From the NCBI GenBank assembly GCA_963930775.1, contig OZ005697.1:7338292-7402291 (forward strand): a stretch of 64,000 bases of DNA. The letters are read 5' to 3'. Below, piece by piece: positions 34,781-46,226 of the stretch. Source of the stretch: Cliona cf. orientalis. Its lineage: Eukaryota; Porifera; Demospongiae; Clionaida; Clionaidae. Both the position numbers and the translations under genes were made by a program. How positions within the stretch are numbered: position 1 is the stretch's first letter; every line of letters starts with the position of its first letter. The notes below the pieces were generated by a model that made no database searches, was not told the DNA's origin, and saw only the letters and a program-made list of their open reading frames with translations.

Positions 34781-35235
34781 ACATATTAATGACCCTCTAC
34801 CACCTCCAACTATCCCATAATTTGGGATTGGAAATATGTTGCTATGGTAACTGCTACCCAACGGAAATGGCAGAGGTTTCCAGCTGGTATACTGATCGAT
34901 GAGTGTTATACACAATGCATGATCATTATGAAATATTAGGTTCAAAAAATGGCATGGGTAACTTTCTTAATTTTGGCATGAAATAATTTGCTGTAAATGA
35001 TTAAGGTAAGTAACAGTTTGCATGGCCCTCTTGTGGTATTTCCAGCACTGGAAATGTCAGTATCACACTGAATGCATGTGTGACGTATGCAATGCATCAA
35101 TCACTATTGAAGGAGTGTGGTAAAGTTTGTTGATTAGGATATGTCCAAAGGGTAGTTGCCAATGGATATTGTAGCACGAAAACAAGAAAGATTTTATGGC
35201 ATATCCACTATAGAGATAGCTGTACTTTGTGGATA
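34781..35235. other. B upstream module without its B gene
   Basis: Matches 3,650-4,000 upstream of B1 (ggagtgtggtaaagttt, tgtagcac). The same module resumes after the MITE and ends near 35,650 at gcagcaaaatttctcag, where the Ty3/gypsy element begins. A B gene may have stood here before. No gene now. Confidence 0.5.
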
Positions 35236-35435
35236 TACCATATTTTGGGTTATTTCTGTTCAAAAATTATTCAAATTTTAAATTTTCATGTAAAGTAATT
35301 TTCGTACGCGGTGACCCCTTACCGTATACATTAACGTTATGAATACGCATGCGTTTACATTTCGTATTTATAATTTTCGTTTGTGTTATGACATACGAAA
35401 ATAAAACGATGACGGAAATAACCGAAAATACGGTA
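35236..35435. mobile_element. MITE with TACCRTATTTT ends
   Basis: Left end TACCATATTTTGGGTTATTT and the complement of the right end TACCGTATTTTCGGTTATTT are inverted repeats of about 25 bases. The outer TA is the likely duplicated target. Similar outer bases occur in the two MITEs inside the introns at 54,284 and 55,511. Confidence 0.75.
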
Positions 35436-35649
35436 TTAAGAGATTTTAGCACTAATAACTGCAAAATGGAGCTGTATATATAGGCATATAGAAAATAAAC
35501 CTGTAATGGATACGTAATAATCATAGACAAATTCAATAGCAACAGGTAGTTTTATCTATAACACAGACTGTGTTTTCTGGATGCTCTAAGTGGCCTGTTT
35601 TCTTTGCATGTAACTTTAAGTTATTGTATGCCGGGATCCGGAATCGCAG

Positions 35650-38600
35650 CAAAATTTCTCAGTAATACGACCGAGGAACACACGGAAATGTCGGACGAGG
35701 AGTACAACTTGTACGCCATCAAGACACCTGCCGCAAAGAAGTCATTGACGATACCCGTAACAATTGAGACCCAACCCTTGGAAATGGAGCTGGATACTCC
35801 ATGGGGCTGACATGTCCCTGATTTCCGAAGAAACTTACCTTAGACTCTTTAAGCATGTATCCCTCCAAGAGTCGAGAATCTCGCTGAGATTGTATTCGGG
35901 AAGTGTGATTGGCGTGAAAGGTAGAATGGATGTGAATGTATCATATGGAGATCAACACAAGCGATTACCCTTGCTGGTGGTGAGTGGAAAAGGGCCATCA
36001 TTGCTGGGAAAAGATTGGTTAGATGAAATTAGACTGAAATGGAAGGAAATATTCCATGTGCAAGAAGACACACTAGGTGCTGCAGCAGGAACATGGTGAA
36101 GTATTTCAGGATGAGCTTGGTACGCTGAAAGGATTTCAAGCAAAGATTTATGTCGATCCCAGTGCACAGCCGAAATTTTGTAAGGCACGTACAGTACCAT
36201 ATGCCATGCAGATGTTAGTCGAGAAGGAACTTGACCACTTAGTGCAGTTGGGAATCCTGGAGCCTATTCAATTCGCAGAATGGGCAGCACCGATTGTGCC
36301 TGTAGCTACTCAAGAGCGACAAAAAGAATGTGCGCATTTGTGGCGATTTCAAGCTTACAGTCAACCAAGCATCGTGTCTGGATTGTTATCCAATCCCGAA
36401 AATCGAGGATCTGTTGGTAAGGTTATCCGGTGAAAAAATTTTCACGACCCTTGATATGAGCCAAGCGTATCAACAACTGCTGTTGGATGAAGAAAGCAAT
36501 AAGCAGTATGTGGTAGTGAATACCCCCAAAGGTCTCTTCAAGTATAACCGTCTGCCTTCGGAGTGTCCTCAGCGCTGGGGATTTTTCAAAGAGTGATGGA
36601 GAGCATATTACGAGGGATCCCAGGAGTAGTTGTCTATATTGACGACATTTTTGTTACTGGAAAAACAGAAGCAGATCACCTAGCAGCTCTGAAGGAGGTA
36701 CTAGCATGGCTGAGGAAAGCTGGGCTAAGATTGAAGAAGAACAAATGCGAGTTCATGCAGCTGTCAGTGAAGTATCTTGGATACAGAATTGATGCAGAAG
36801 GTGTACACCCAGTTGAAGAAAAAGTGAAAGCAATTCGAGAGGCCCCAATTCCGAAGAATGTCACAGAGCTGAAATCGTATCTGGATCTCCTTTCCCACTA
36901 CGGAAGATTCTTGCCGCATTTACCATCTGTATTGGCACCATTGTACAAGCTGCTACGTCACAACACCCCATGGCATTGGACATCGAAGGAGAAAGCCTCA
37001 TTTGCCAAATCGAAGGAGCTGCTCACATCTTTGCAAGTTCTGGTACACTTCGATCCCGAGCTAGAACTCGTACTAGCATGTGATGCATCCACCTATGGGA
37101 TTGGCGTTGTATTGGCACACAAGATGCCAGATTGATACGAAAGACCAATTGGATTCGCGTCGAGAACCTTGTCTGAGGCTGAAAAAAAATATTTGCAAAT
37201 CGAGAAAGAAGGTCTCCCGTGTGTATTCAGGGTGAAAAAGTTTCACTCATAATATGTGTATGGCCGCCATTTCTCGCTTGTAACAGACCACAAGCCACTA
37301 CTCACATTGTTCAACGAACGACAAGCAATTCCTCCACAAGCTTCAGCTCAAATTCAACGGTGGGCATTGACTTGTCAGCGTACGAATATACACTCTCCTG
37401 CAAATCGACTACAGAGCACGCTAATGCAGATGGATTGAACAGACATCCGCTCAGCGATTCACCTCAAACCACTCCACAACCGGCTGAATTTGTATTGCTG
37501 CTGAAATGTCTTGATGACTCACCAGTCACTAGTAAGCAGATAAAAAACTGGACATCAAGAGATCCAGTTCACTCTCAAGTATTGACGTACATGCAGCAAG
37601 GCTGGCCCGATGTCTATCCTCAAGAGGAGCTAACGCCATTCTGGAATCGGAAAACAGAACTTGCATCACTGGATGGCTGTATTATGTGGAATTCTCGAGT
37701 GGTGATACCAAAGCAAGGTCAGCAACAAGTACTTCAAGAGTTGCACGATGGACACCCGGGCATATCGAAAATGAAAGCTCTCGCCTGCTCATTCGTGTGG
37801 TGGCCAGGAATAGACAGTCAAATTGAAGCACTTGTCAAGAAATATGACAACTGTCAACAGATTCGACCATCCCCTCCCGTTGCGCCATTGCATCCATGGT
37901 CATGGCCTGCTCGACCTTGGTCACGTCTACATTTGGACTATGCAGGACCGTTTCTCAACCGTATGTTTTTGATCCTGATTGATGCACACTCAAAATGGAT
38001 AGAGGCTTTCCAGTGAATTCAGCAACATCTAAAGTCACCATTCAACATCTGAGAACTGTCTTTGCTCAGTTTGGAATTCCAGATTGCATTGTAACGGACA
38101 ATGGAACTTGTTTCACAAGCGGGGAGTTTGAAGAATATTTGGTATCTCGCACAAGAAGTCGGCACCTTACCATCCTGCCACTAATGGAATGGCAGAAAGA
38201 GCAGTTCAAATCCTGAAACAAGGTCTCAAGAAGAACACCAAAGGTTATCTGTCAGACAGGATTGCCAAGCTGTTATTCACGTATCGCAGATCACCGCACA
38301 GCACAACAGGTGTTTCACCAGCAAAACTGCTCATTGGAAGAGATCCTAAGTCGCGTCTGGACCTGCTCAAACTAGACATTTCATACAGAGTCAAAGCCAA
38401 GCAGCAACAGCAGAAGTCAACTCACGATTCGCATGCTCATGCTCGACAATTCAGTGAGGGAGAGGAAGAGTATGTTCGAAACTTTCAACAACAATCAGGA
38501 TAGTCATGGATTCCAGGGATAATTTCAAAAGCCACTGGCCCAGTCTCATACCAAGTAGAACTTGAAAATGGTCAGATCATTCGCCGACATCAAGACCATG

Positions 38601-39278
38601 TACAAAAGAGAATGGCTGTAAGTGAAGAGCTGACTTTGCCAAACCTGGATGTCCTTCAGCAAAAGAACGATACTCCACCTATCAATAATGATGCCGATAG
38701 TGACAGCGAGCTCGAGTCAACCAATAGCGACATCACGCAACCACCTGATAGGAGGTACATGTATCCCTCTCGCTCACGTCAACCTCCTGATCGGTATGAA
38801 CAGAACCTTTGAACACTTGCTAACTTTGAACACTTATATGTTTAGTTTAAGAGAGGAGGAGTTGTAGTGTATGTATGCATGATGTAATACCTGTGTTGTA
38901 ATGTCTGAGCATGTTCAGTGAGTTATTCTAGAATGTTCTGGAAGTGTTAGGCCACGTGTTGAGTTTTGTTTAGCTATATACTTTGTACATGCACGAGTTG
39001 TTCAGTCTGTAATACTCAGTGGCGTAGCCAGGGGTGTAGTAATGCTTATACTACTTAACCGTTGATCGTGTCAGCCCTTCAATTCTATGAGAACGGGCAG
39101 AAATAATCCAGATTGTGGGCTAAAGATTGAGATTCAGCAGTGTTAATTTGGGGTGTGGTCAAATGTAGCGCTACAAGTGACCATTAACCATATTTGTGCC
39201 CTACCAGACTCTTAGCTCTAGCTACGCCACTGGTAATACTGTGATCATCTCTTATCAATTAAAGCTACGATTATTACA
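35650..39278 (+). mobile_element. Ty3/gypsy LTR retrotransposon, 5'-truncated broken fossil
   Basis: Parts in order: aspartic protease region (about 35,700-36,100), reverse transcriptase (about 36,110-36,900, with YIDD), RNase H (about 37,050-37,360), integrase with HHCC-type zinc region and catalytic core (about 37,640-38,500), polypurine tract near 38,850 and one LTR (about 38,863-39,278). No gag and no 5' LTR are visible. The LTR is about 190 bp once the MITE at 39,017-39,232 is discounted. The element is broken, with roughly eight breaks. Age: moderate, older than the MITE in its LTR. Confidence 0.85.
39017..39232. mobile_element. hAT-type MITE inside the gypsy LTR
   Basis: Ends CAGTGGCGTAGC and GCTACGCCACTG are perfect inverted repeats. 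The 8-bp duplication GTAATACT lies at 39,009-39,016 and 39,233-39,240. Both features are diagnostic of hAT elements. It is 216 bp and non-coding. Confidence 0.88.
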
Positions 39279-39513
39279 CTATTCAAAATGACTTACACCC
39301 ACGTGTATGGATATTGTTAGGAGTTGTGCAAACTGAAAATGTTTTGAATTACTATGAAAAAAGTAGTGATTCCCAAACATAGCAGTACTATCACCTCCAT
39401 CTTATCAAATGATCCACAGTAGTGATATAATATCTAATATGTTATATAAGTTTACAATAACAACAGTTACTGGATAGAGAATGAGTGAGTGAAATAGATG
39501 GTATAGTAAAATT
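39279..39513 (+). other. A-type upstream flank of A3
   Basis: Matches the flanks of A2 and A4 (gttaggagttgtgcaaactg, tatcaaatgatccacag, ggatagagaatgagtgagtg) up to the start codon. Likely promoter and 5' UTR; no defined site. Confidence 0.5.
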
Positions 39514-41241
39514 ATGTATTCTATAGCTATTAAGTGCAGAGTGACTTTCATTCTGCTAACATGTAGCTTAACTTCCATTGCATCTGTTAGTGATAAATTT
39601 GGTTGTAACTACACTGCTGAATCAAACAGCTACACATGTAGGGATGACAGCTCTTGTCCGACATGGTTCTACTGCAACACCGAAATTGGTAAATGTCAGT
39701 GTGGAGAAGGTTACAACAGAATTATAGCATGTGATGAAGCAACTGGAAGAGCTGCTGTGTCCAACTGCCACTGTGTGACTTATGATAATGTCACCAAGGA
39801 AACTCAGGTTGGCTCTTGCTACTACAACTGTGAGAACACTGCCCACAAAACTCTATACGACAGAATCTATCATCCACTGCCAATTGACCCTATAGAATCA
39901 ACTGTTAAAATTTGTGGGCGATTCAACAGAACAGGGACACTGTGTGGTCAGTGTGCACCTGGACTCAGTCCGTTTGTGCTCTCATATAATCTGAGCTGTG
40001 TTGAATGTCCAGAGGGAAATAAGAATTGGTGGAAGTTTGTCTTAGCTGGATTTGGTCCTCTAACATTCTTCTACATATTCATTGTAGTGTTTAACATCAA
40101 TATCACCTCATCGCGTCTTAATGGGGTGGTCTTGTTTAGTCAAGCTATTACGATGCCAGCTTTTGCTCGTATCTTTCTCTTGACATTTGTGACTCGACCT
40201 GATATTTTGAGAGCTGTAAAGTTAGCATTTCCACTTTATAGCTTTTGGAATCTCGATTTTTTTCGTACGATAATTCCAGATATTTGTATGAATGTTAGTA
40301 CATTACAAGCTCTTGCCTTGGACTATGCCATTGCTGGTTATCCATTATTCCTCATTACACTTTCATATGTACTTATTGTACTTTATGATCGTGATATAGG
40401 ACTCTTAGTATATATGTGGAGGCCATTTCATAAGGTATTTGGCATCTTTAAGAGAAACTGGGACATCCGTACTTCAATAATAGATTCATTTACAACATTC
40501 TTTTTGCTTTCTTATGTGAAAGTTCTGAGTGTGTCAAGTGATCTGCTTATTTATGTTCATATTCACAGTTTAGATGGCAAGAGTTCAACACGGCTTTTCT
40601 ATGATCCAACATTGCACTACTTCAGTGGGAGACATTTACCATATGCTATTCTTGCCCTGATCTTTCTTGCAACATTTGTTGTTCTTCCTACTCTTGTATT
40701 GACTCTTTATCCATTTCAGTTCTTTCATAAGTTTCTTTCACTTTTCCCATTACGCTGGCACTTTCTTCATGCTTTTGTTGACTCATTTCAGGGCTGTTAC
40801 AAAGATGGTACTGAACCAGGGTCTGTCGACTGTCGCTATTTTGCACAATTGGGTCTGTTTTTTAGGCTTGCCTTTTTTGTCATCGATGCACTAACGTTTA
40901 CCTCCATGTTCTTTGTTTACGCAGCAGTAGCAAGTACACTGTGGCTAGCATTAATAATCAGTGTAAACCCCTTTAAGAAACATGTGTCTTCATACGTACT
41001 AACAGATTCGATGTTTCTTATGTTTATAAGCATGTTCTACATTTCTGTTCTTGGAATTAATGTTGGAAGTATGGAACAACATACCTACCTCCCGCTTATA
41101 AACATCTTTGTTATGTTATCCCCATTTGCTGCTATGCTTTATATTCTGTATGTTATGCTGCACTGGATGTACTCTCGAAGAAGATGGGGAAAAGAACTCT
41201 TCAGAACTATGAAACTTTTTAAAGATTATAGCGGTGTTTAA
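39514..41241 (+). CDS. A-type multipass membrane protein A3, 575 aa (best intact A copy)
   Basis: Single exon with the normal start MYSIAIKCRV. Signal peptide 1 to about 25; EGF-like cysteines at about 31-63 (SSCPTWFYCNTEIGKCQC); a second set to 106; GTLCGQCAPG at 141-150; NWWKF at 171. Predicted membrane segments are near 173-194, 204-226, 264-290, 320-345, 373-400, 441-486 (two), 495-515 and 525-553. The conserved loop SFQGCYKDGTEPG lies at 424-436. There are N-x-S/T sites at 32, 92, 138 and 159. It is convergent with A'3, 2.2 kb away. Not a family I can name; surface receptor or transporter roles are only suggestions. Confidence 0.92.
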   Translation: MYSIAIKCRVTFILLTCSLTSIASVSDKFGCNYTAESNSYTCRDDSSCPTWFYCNTEIGKCQCGEGYNRIIACDEATGRAAVSNCHCVTYDNVTKETQVGSCYYNCENTAHKTLYDRIYHPLPIDPIESTVKICGRFNRTGTLCGQCAPGLSPFVLSYNLSCVECPEGNKNWWKFVLAGFGPLTFFYIFIVVFNINITSSRLNGVVLFSQAITMPAFARIFLLTFVTRPDILRAVKLAFPLYSFWNLDFFRTIIPDICMNVSTLQALALDYAIAGYPLFLITLSYVLIVLYDRDIGLLVYMWRPFHKVFGIFKRNWDIRTSIIDSFTTFFLLSYVKVLSVSSDLLIYVHIHSLDGKSSTRLFYDPTLHYFSGRHLPYAILALIFLATFVVLPTLVLTLYPFQFFHKFLSLFPLRWHFLHAFVDSFQGCYKDGTEPGSVDCRYFAQLGLFFRLAFFVIDALTFTSMFFVYAAVASTLWLALIISVNPFKKHVSSYVLTDSMFLMFISMFYISVLGINVGSMEQHTYLPLINIFVMLSPFAAMLYILYVMLHWMYSRRRWGKELFRTMKLFKDYSGV

Positions 41242-41404
41242 TTAAAGAGTATGCATGAAACACCGTGGTGTGCAGGAGCATTGATCAGTAGTAATTATTA
41301 ATTGTATTGTCATAGTCAATATTATTGTATTGTATGTGTGCACCTGTACATGTAATCAAGTGAATATACGCATACAAGTTGACACCGTGACTATAATACA
41401 TGAA

Positions 41405-41697
41405 CAAGGGTGTAGATAATGGGGGGGGGGGGGGGGGCTAGGGGGGGCTGAAGCCCCCCCCCCCCCCCCCCCCCCCCCCCCAGATTTTTCACCATAAACT
41501 ATTTACAATCAAGGGCTTATCGAGCCATGGCTCGATAAGCCATTTCATTTTCGCAAAAAAGAGACGAGCCACTTCATTTTTTTATAACACCACTGCTAGG
41601 GTGATAATCTAATAAGTAGGAGTGGTCACAAAATTGGGCGCGGCAACACAAGCCCCCCCCCCCCCCCCCCACTATGAAAAAGTTATCTACACCCATG
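41405..41697. mobile_element. MITE with GGGTGTAGATAA ends, G/C tracts and a 28-bp palindrome
   Basis: Ends CAAGGGTGTAGATAA and the complement CATGGGTGTAGATAA flank the insert. ATGAA is duplicated (41,400-41,404 and 41,698-41,702), and the empty site catgaatgatac is present at 51,942. Inside are a run of 17 G, a run of 28 C, and a perfect palindrome at 41,514-41,541 centred on GAGCCATGGCTC. Non-coding. Confidence 0.8.
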
Positions 41698-41924
41698 ATG
41701 AATGATACAATATGCAACTTTATGAATTACATTAACTGGGCTGATAGCTATAGCATCTACCTAGGCATCTGATCGAGAGTTTATTATACTCTTGCTAATG
41801 AACATGTAGCTAGCTATCTGGTGTCGCTTGACAAATATGACATATGACTGTTAGTATATTTTTTGTACGTAGCTATCATGTTTATATGTCACTTTGATTC
41901 GTATATAATACACTCATAAGATTA

Positions 41925-42290
41925 GTCACTAGATATTATTATCATCACATGTTGGAACTACAACTGTGATTGAGTACATACAATATTATGCCATTTTTGT
42001 TTATTAGCCCTTGCTGCAAAGCATAGGCGGAGGGTTACTTCAATCGTTGGTGATTTTTATCCGTCAGTCCGTCACAACCCTCCTGAGGGTCATCTGAGAG
42101 AAAGTACATATGCATTCAAATGCAAGGAGAATAGTGGTCATGTTAAACCCTACTCATGCAGTGGTGTAGTAGTGTGCAGCTGTTGCCAGTACATGGCACC
42201 AACCTCAGCTACATGACTGATTGTCATTCTATGTTTGGCTGGTCAGTTGTCAATGCATGCAGTGACAGTGTAAACAGGCAGTGGGTGTAA
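41925..42290. repeat. A-downstream shared block, copy 3
   Basis: Same block as at 13,020, here very close to copy 4 at 52,165-52,535 (both read ccctcgctgcaaagcat or ccttgctgcaaagcat and tcacaaccctcctgag). Non-coding. Confidence 0.7.
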
Positions 42291-44600
42291 AGTGCATAAT
42301 TCAGTTTAGACATGTCACAAAGTCATTCAGTTTAATATATAGTGACATAGCCAGGTGTCTAATTCACCCTACTCCTAGATCATGCAGCACTGACTCTAAA
42401 GAGAATGGTACACGTGACATAGCCAGGTGCAGTGGTGTCACCAGGGGGTGCTTGTGGGTTCATTTGCACCCAATCCATGCACCTGTGCACCCATCCTATG
42501 CATATTGTTTACCTACATGTATAGCTTGTCACAGTATGCATGTTTTGCTACACTATTATGGTCAGTAATATAATATTATACACTATCTTACACAGCTAGT
42601 AGTACCAGGGTTTCATCTAGCGACAAAAATTTGGGGTGGAAGCACGATTAATGAGTGGGTATATTTAGCACACAAAGTTCCTTGAGACGTATTTCAGGAG
42701 AATTCCTCCAGATTGTTTCGGGTAATTTTTGATCAAAAACAAATGCTAATCGGATTTGATTTGGTGACTTATTGTGATATTATGATGCTTAATTTAATTA
42801 AAGTAATTTTTAGGGAGGGGAAGCTTCCCCCCTGTCCCCCCTACTGGATGAAACCCTGAGTACTTAGATTATTACATTATTAATAGTACTACATGTATAG
42901 TACACTTCCACTAGCTTTATGCATCCATCTGTGCAGTTACTTTTGATAACTTGCACCCAGTTAAACAATTGCCTAATTTAAAAGATGCCACCGGCCAGGT
43001 GCCTAATTCACCCTACTCCTAGATCATGCAGCACTGACTCTAAACCCAAACCCAAACAGAATGGTACCATGGCAGAACCTATTTAGATGCAGGGTATGTA
43101 GTTCAATACTCCGTACTCCTGATATTGATTCAGAATAAACATACACATGCATGTACATTGAGCTATGCTATACACACAGAGGAATTGTGCATGCATGTAG
43201 CTAACGGTGAGGATTCTGCACTCCTATGCATTCAATTGTTGATGTTGATTATATTAATTCACTTACGTATTGGGGCAGGTTTTAACACTAACTCCTAATG
43301 GGCTAGTGTAACTCACAATTTTTATCTATAACATAAACATGCAGGCATACGTAGCAAACACATGTTAATTATCAAGAGTAGCTAGGTACAAAGTTTAATT
43401 TTTGGTATCTGTTTAATAAAATACATTAACTAGCAACATTGTATATTGCTGTTCCCTAATTGATTCCAAAACAATGTCACAGAACTGATTAAATCTTTAC
43501 CACATCTTTGCTGAGAGCATATCCAGTGGAGTATAATGTATAAAACATAAAGCATAGTAGCAAAGGGAGCGAACAATGCAATTACGTTCATAACTGGGAG
43601 GTACACATGTTGTTCCATACTTCCAATATTTATTCCAAGTATGGAAGTGCAGAAAAGACTAACGAACACAATCAAGACTGAATCTATTTTTTGGTAGGTA
43701 TGTACACTCTTCTTGAAGGGGTTTACATTGACCAAAAGTATCAGCCAAATTACACAAGCCAAGATTGCATAGATAAAGAATATGGATGTCAGAGTTAATG
43801 CGTAAATGACAAAAAGGGTCAGCCTTATGAATAGACCAAATTGTGCAAATATCCGACAGTCAATAGTCCCTGGTTCAGTACCGTCTTTGTAACAGCCCTG
43901 AAATGAGTCAACAAAAGCATGAAGAAAGTGCCAGCGTAAGGGGAAAAGTGAAAGAAACTTTTGAAAGAACTGAAATGGATAAAGAGTCAATACAAGAGTA
44001 GGAAGAATAACAAATGTTACAAGGAAGACTAGGGCAAGAACTGCATATGGTAAATGTCTCTCACCAAAGTAGTGCAAAGTTGGGTCATAGAAAAGCCGTG
44101 TTGAACTCTTGCCATCTAAAGTATGAACATGAATATACATAAGCAAATCACTAGATACACTCAGAACTTTCACATAAGAAAGCAAAAAGAATGTGGTAAA
44201 TGAATCTATTACTGAAGTACGAATGTCCCAGTTTCTCTTAAAAATTGCAAATGCCTTATGGAATGGCCTCCACATATATATTAAGAGTTGTACATCGCGA
44301 TCATAAAGTACAATTAGTGCATACGAGAGAGTTATGAGGAATAATGGATAAACAGCAATGGCATAGTCCAAGGCAAGAGCTCCTAATGTACTAACATTCA
44401 TACAAATATCTGGAATTATTGAACGAAAAAAATCGAGGTTCCAAAAGCTATAAAGTGGAAATACAAACTTTACAGCTCTCAAAATATCAGGTCGAGTCGC
44501 GAATGTTAAGAGAAAGATACGAGCTAAAGCTGGCATCGTAATAGCTTGACTAAACAAGACCACCCCATTAAGACGCGATGAGGTGACGTTGATATTAAAC
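42291..44600. repeat. segmental duplication, partner of 52,540-52,686 plus 59,345-63,777
   Basis: By eye the two copies are almost identical, with a handful of differences per kilobase (for example 43,430-43,870 against 60,356-60,790). The second copy is interrupted by the Academ-like element, the pogo-like element and a third insertion at 63,778; this copy is the uninterrupted state. The Academ empty site is 42,426-42,434. Confidence 0.85.
42606..42858. mobile_element. MITE with CAGGGTTTCATC ends, copy 1
   Basis: Ends CAGGGTTTCATCTAG and CTGGATGAAACCCTG, flanked by AGTAC (42,601-42,605 and 42,859-42,863). The same insertion is at 59,519-59,770, so it predates the segmental duplication. Non-coding. 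Confidence 0.8.
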
Positions 44601-45196
44601 ACTACAATGAATATGTAGAAGAATGTGAGTGGACCAAATCCAGCTAAGATAAACTTCCACCAATTCTTATTTCCATCTGGACACTCAACACAGCTCAGAT
44701 TGTATGATAGGACAAAAGGACTGAGTCCAGGTGCACACTGACCACACAGTGTCCCTGTTCTGTTGAATCGCCCACAAATTGTAATAGTTGATTTTGAAGG
44801 GTCGATTGGCAATGGATGATAGACTCTGTCATATAGAGTCTTATGGGCAGTATTCTCGCAGTTATAGTAGCAAGAGCCAACCTGAGTTTCCTTGGTGACA
44901 TTATCATAGGTCACACAGTGGCAGTTGGACACAGCAGCTCTTCCCGTGGCTTCATCACATGCTATCATTCCGTGGTAACCTTCTCCACACTGACACTTAC
45001 CGGTTTCAGTGTTGCAGTAGAACCATGTAGGACAGGAGCTGTCATTTTTACACGTATAGGTGTTAGACTCAGCTATAAGGATGCAATGAGCCTCACTATA
45101 GAGAAAAGAGGCCTCGCCAACTACATAATTAAGACATAATGTGGCAGTTAAGCTACATGCTAGCAGAATTGAAATCACTCTGCACATCTTTAACAT
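43430..45196 (-). CDS. A'-type multipass membrane protein A'3, 588 aa
   Basis: Intact single exon from MLKMCRVISILLACSL to the tail FWNQLGNSNIQCC. It has the A'-specific VGEASFLYSEAH stretch, all ectodomain cysteines, NWWKF, the full set of membrane segments and SFQGCYKDGTEPGTIDC. The start aligns with A'1 and A'2. It is the parent or sister of the disrupted A'4 (60,356-63,777), to which it is nearly identical. Convergent with A3. Function unknown. Confidence 0.92.
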   Translation of the reverse strand: MLKMCRVISILLACSLTATLCLNYVVGEASFLYSEAHCILIAESNTYTCKNDSSCPTWFYCNTETGKCQCGEGYHGMIACDEATGRAAVSNCHCVTYDNVTKETQVGSCYYNCENTAHKTLYDRVYHPLPIDPSKSTITICGRFNRTGTLCGQCAPGLSPFVLSYNLSCVECPDGNKNWWKFILAGFGPLTFFYIFIVVFNINVTSSRLNGVVLFSQAITMPALARIFLLTFATRPDILRAVKFVFPLYSFWNLDFFRSIIPDICMNVSTLGALALDYAIAVYPLFLITLSYALIVLYDRDVQLLIYMWRPFHKAFAIFKRNWDIRTSVIDSFTTFFLLSYVKVLSVSSDLLMYIHVHTLDGKSSTRLFYDPTLHYFGERHLPYAVLALVFLVTFVILPTLVLTLYPFQFFQKFLSLFPLRWHFLHAFVDSFQGCYKDGTEPGTIDCRIFAQFGLFIRLTLFVIYALTLTSIFFIYAILACVIWLILLVNVNPFKKSVHTYQKIDSVLIVFVSLFCTSILGINIGSMEQHVYLPVMNVIALFAPFATMLYVLYIILHWICSQQRCGKDLISSVTLFWNQLGNSNIQCC

Positions 45197-45769
45197 TATG
45201 TCTTGTCTTTTACTACGGTCTATATTTCATCAGCTAGCTAACTTATCCTTTAAGTTGGTGGTGATATAATAATATTATTATGGTTATGATTATAAAACAC
45301 TGCTGTTTATCCTAGTAGTTCACTACATTTTCAGTTTGACAAACTGCATTTAATGTAACTGCACGTTCATGTATACATACATCAATATGAAGATCCATTT
45401 AGCTATGGCAGGTATATGTAGCTAAAATATGTATTATAAGTGATTATAAACCATTATAATATGATACTATCATGGACACTAAGCTCCCATGGATGCTCTA
45501 ATAAACTCACGATAATTATTATATCCTGGGTGCCGCTACCTGGTATACTCAGCACTTCTATAATATACTATAATCATTACTATTGACACTACTTTACTAC
45601 AACAATTCTGAATCAGTAGTTTGTTGCTGATAGAATCAATATTATCCACAAACTTAACTTGAAAGTATTTAAGCTCTGGATTATCCCTTAGCCATATTGA
45701 AGGGTGACATTTATTATAAACAATAAATGTTATGTCAAACATGATTCATAACCAGCATCAGGCCATTAT

Positions 45770-46226
45770 AAATCCATCCCATGGGAATAATAGCTAACTC
45801 TGTCTGAAGACATGTCAAGAGAATATGCAGGATTTATCAGTGGAGGGATAGAGAATAGCTGCATTTTAGGTATGGCTAAATGTACAATGAGATGGCATAC
45901 CAAAAAGGGTTTCAAACACATTCTTGATAGATATGCGGCATAGAAAATAAATAATGGAATTATCAATAAATATATTATAGTGCTGAAAATCAACACTGTA
46001 CCATGCAGGTTCAGTTCAGTCAATTCATATTTGTAGCAGCGAGTATGCAAACAGAATACCAACTAACGAATTAAACGTTTTGTAAAGGTATAATGATATT
46101 ATAGCTAGCTATAGAGCAAGAGAATTGGCATACAATGCCATGTAAATAACAAATGCAACACTATAAAGCCATTAGGGCATAAGGTAGATGATTCCTATGC
46201 CAAAATCAGGGACACTCAGTATACAA
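45770..46226 (-). pseudogene. C-type fragment
   Basis: From 46,226 the minus strand has FGIG then, in another frame, HLPYAL. After a gap it has RCYKYELTELNLHGT, a decayed CYKDGTEPGT loop, followed by a hydrophobic stretch to about 45,800. Counterpart of 28,850-29,066. Not functional. Confidence 0.6.

Noticed and set aside
34880-35650. 5' LTR for the Ty3/gypsy element
   Set aside because: The 3' LTR start (tgtagtgtatgtatgcatg) has no match here; the region is the B upstream module instead.
39514-41241. Calling the membrane family GPCRs
   Set aside because: More than seven predicted segments and none of the usual GPCR motifs were seen.
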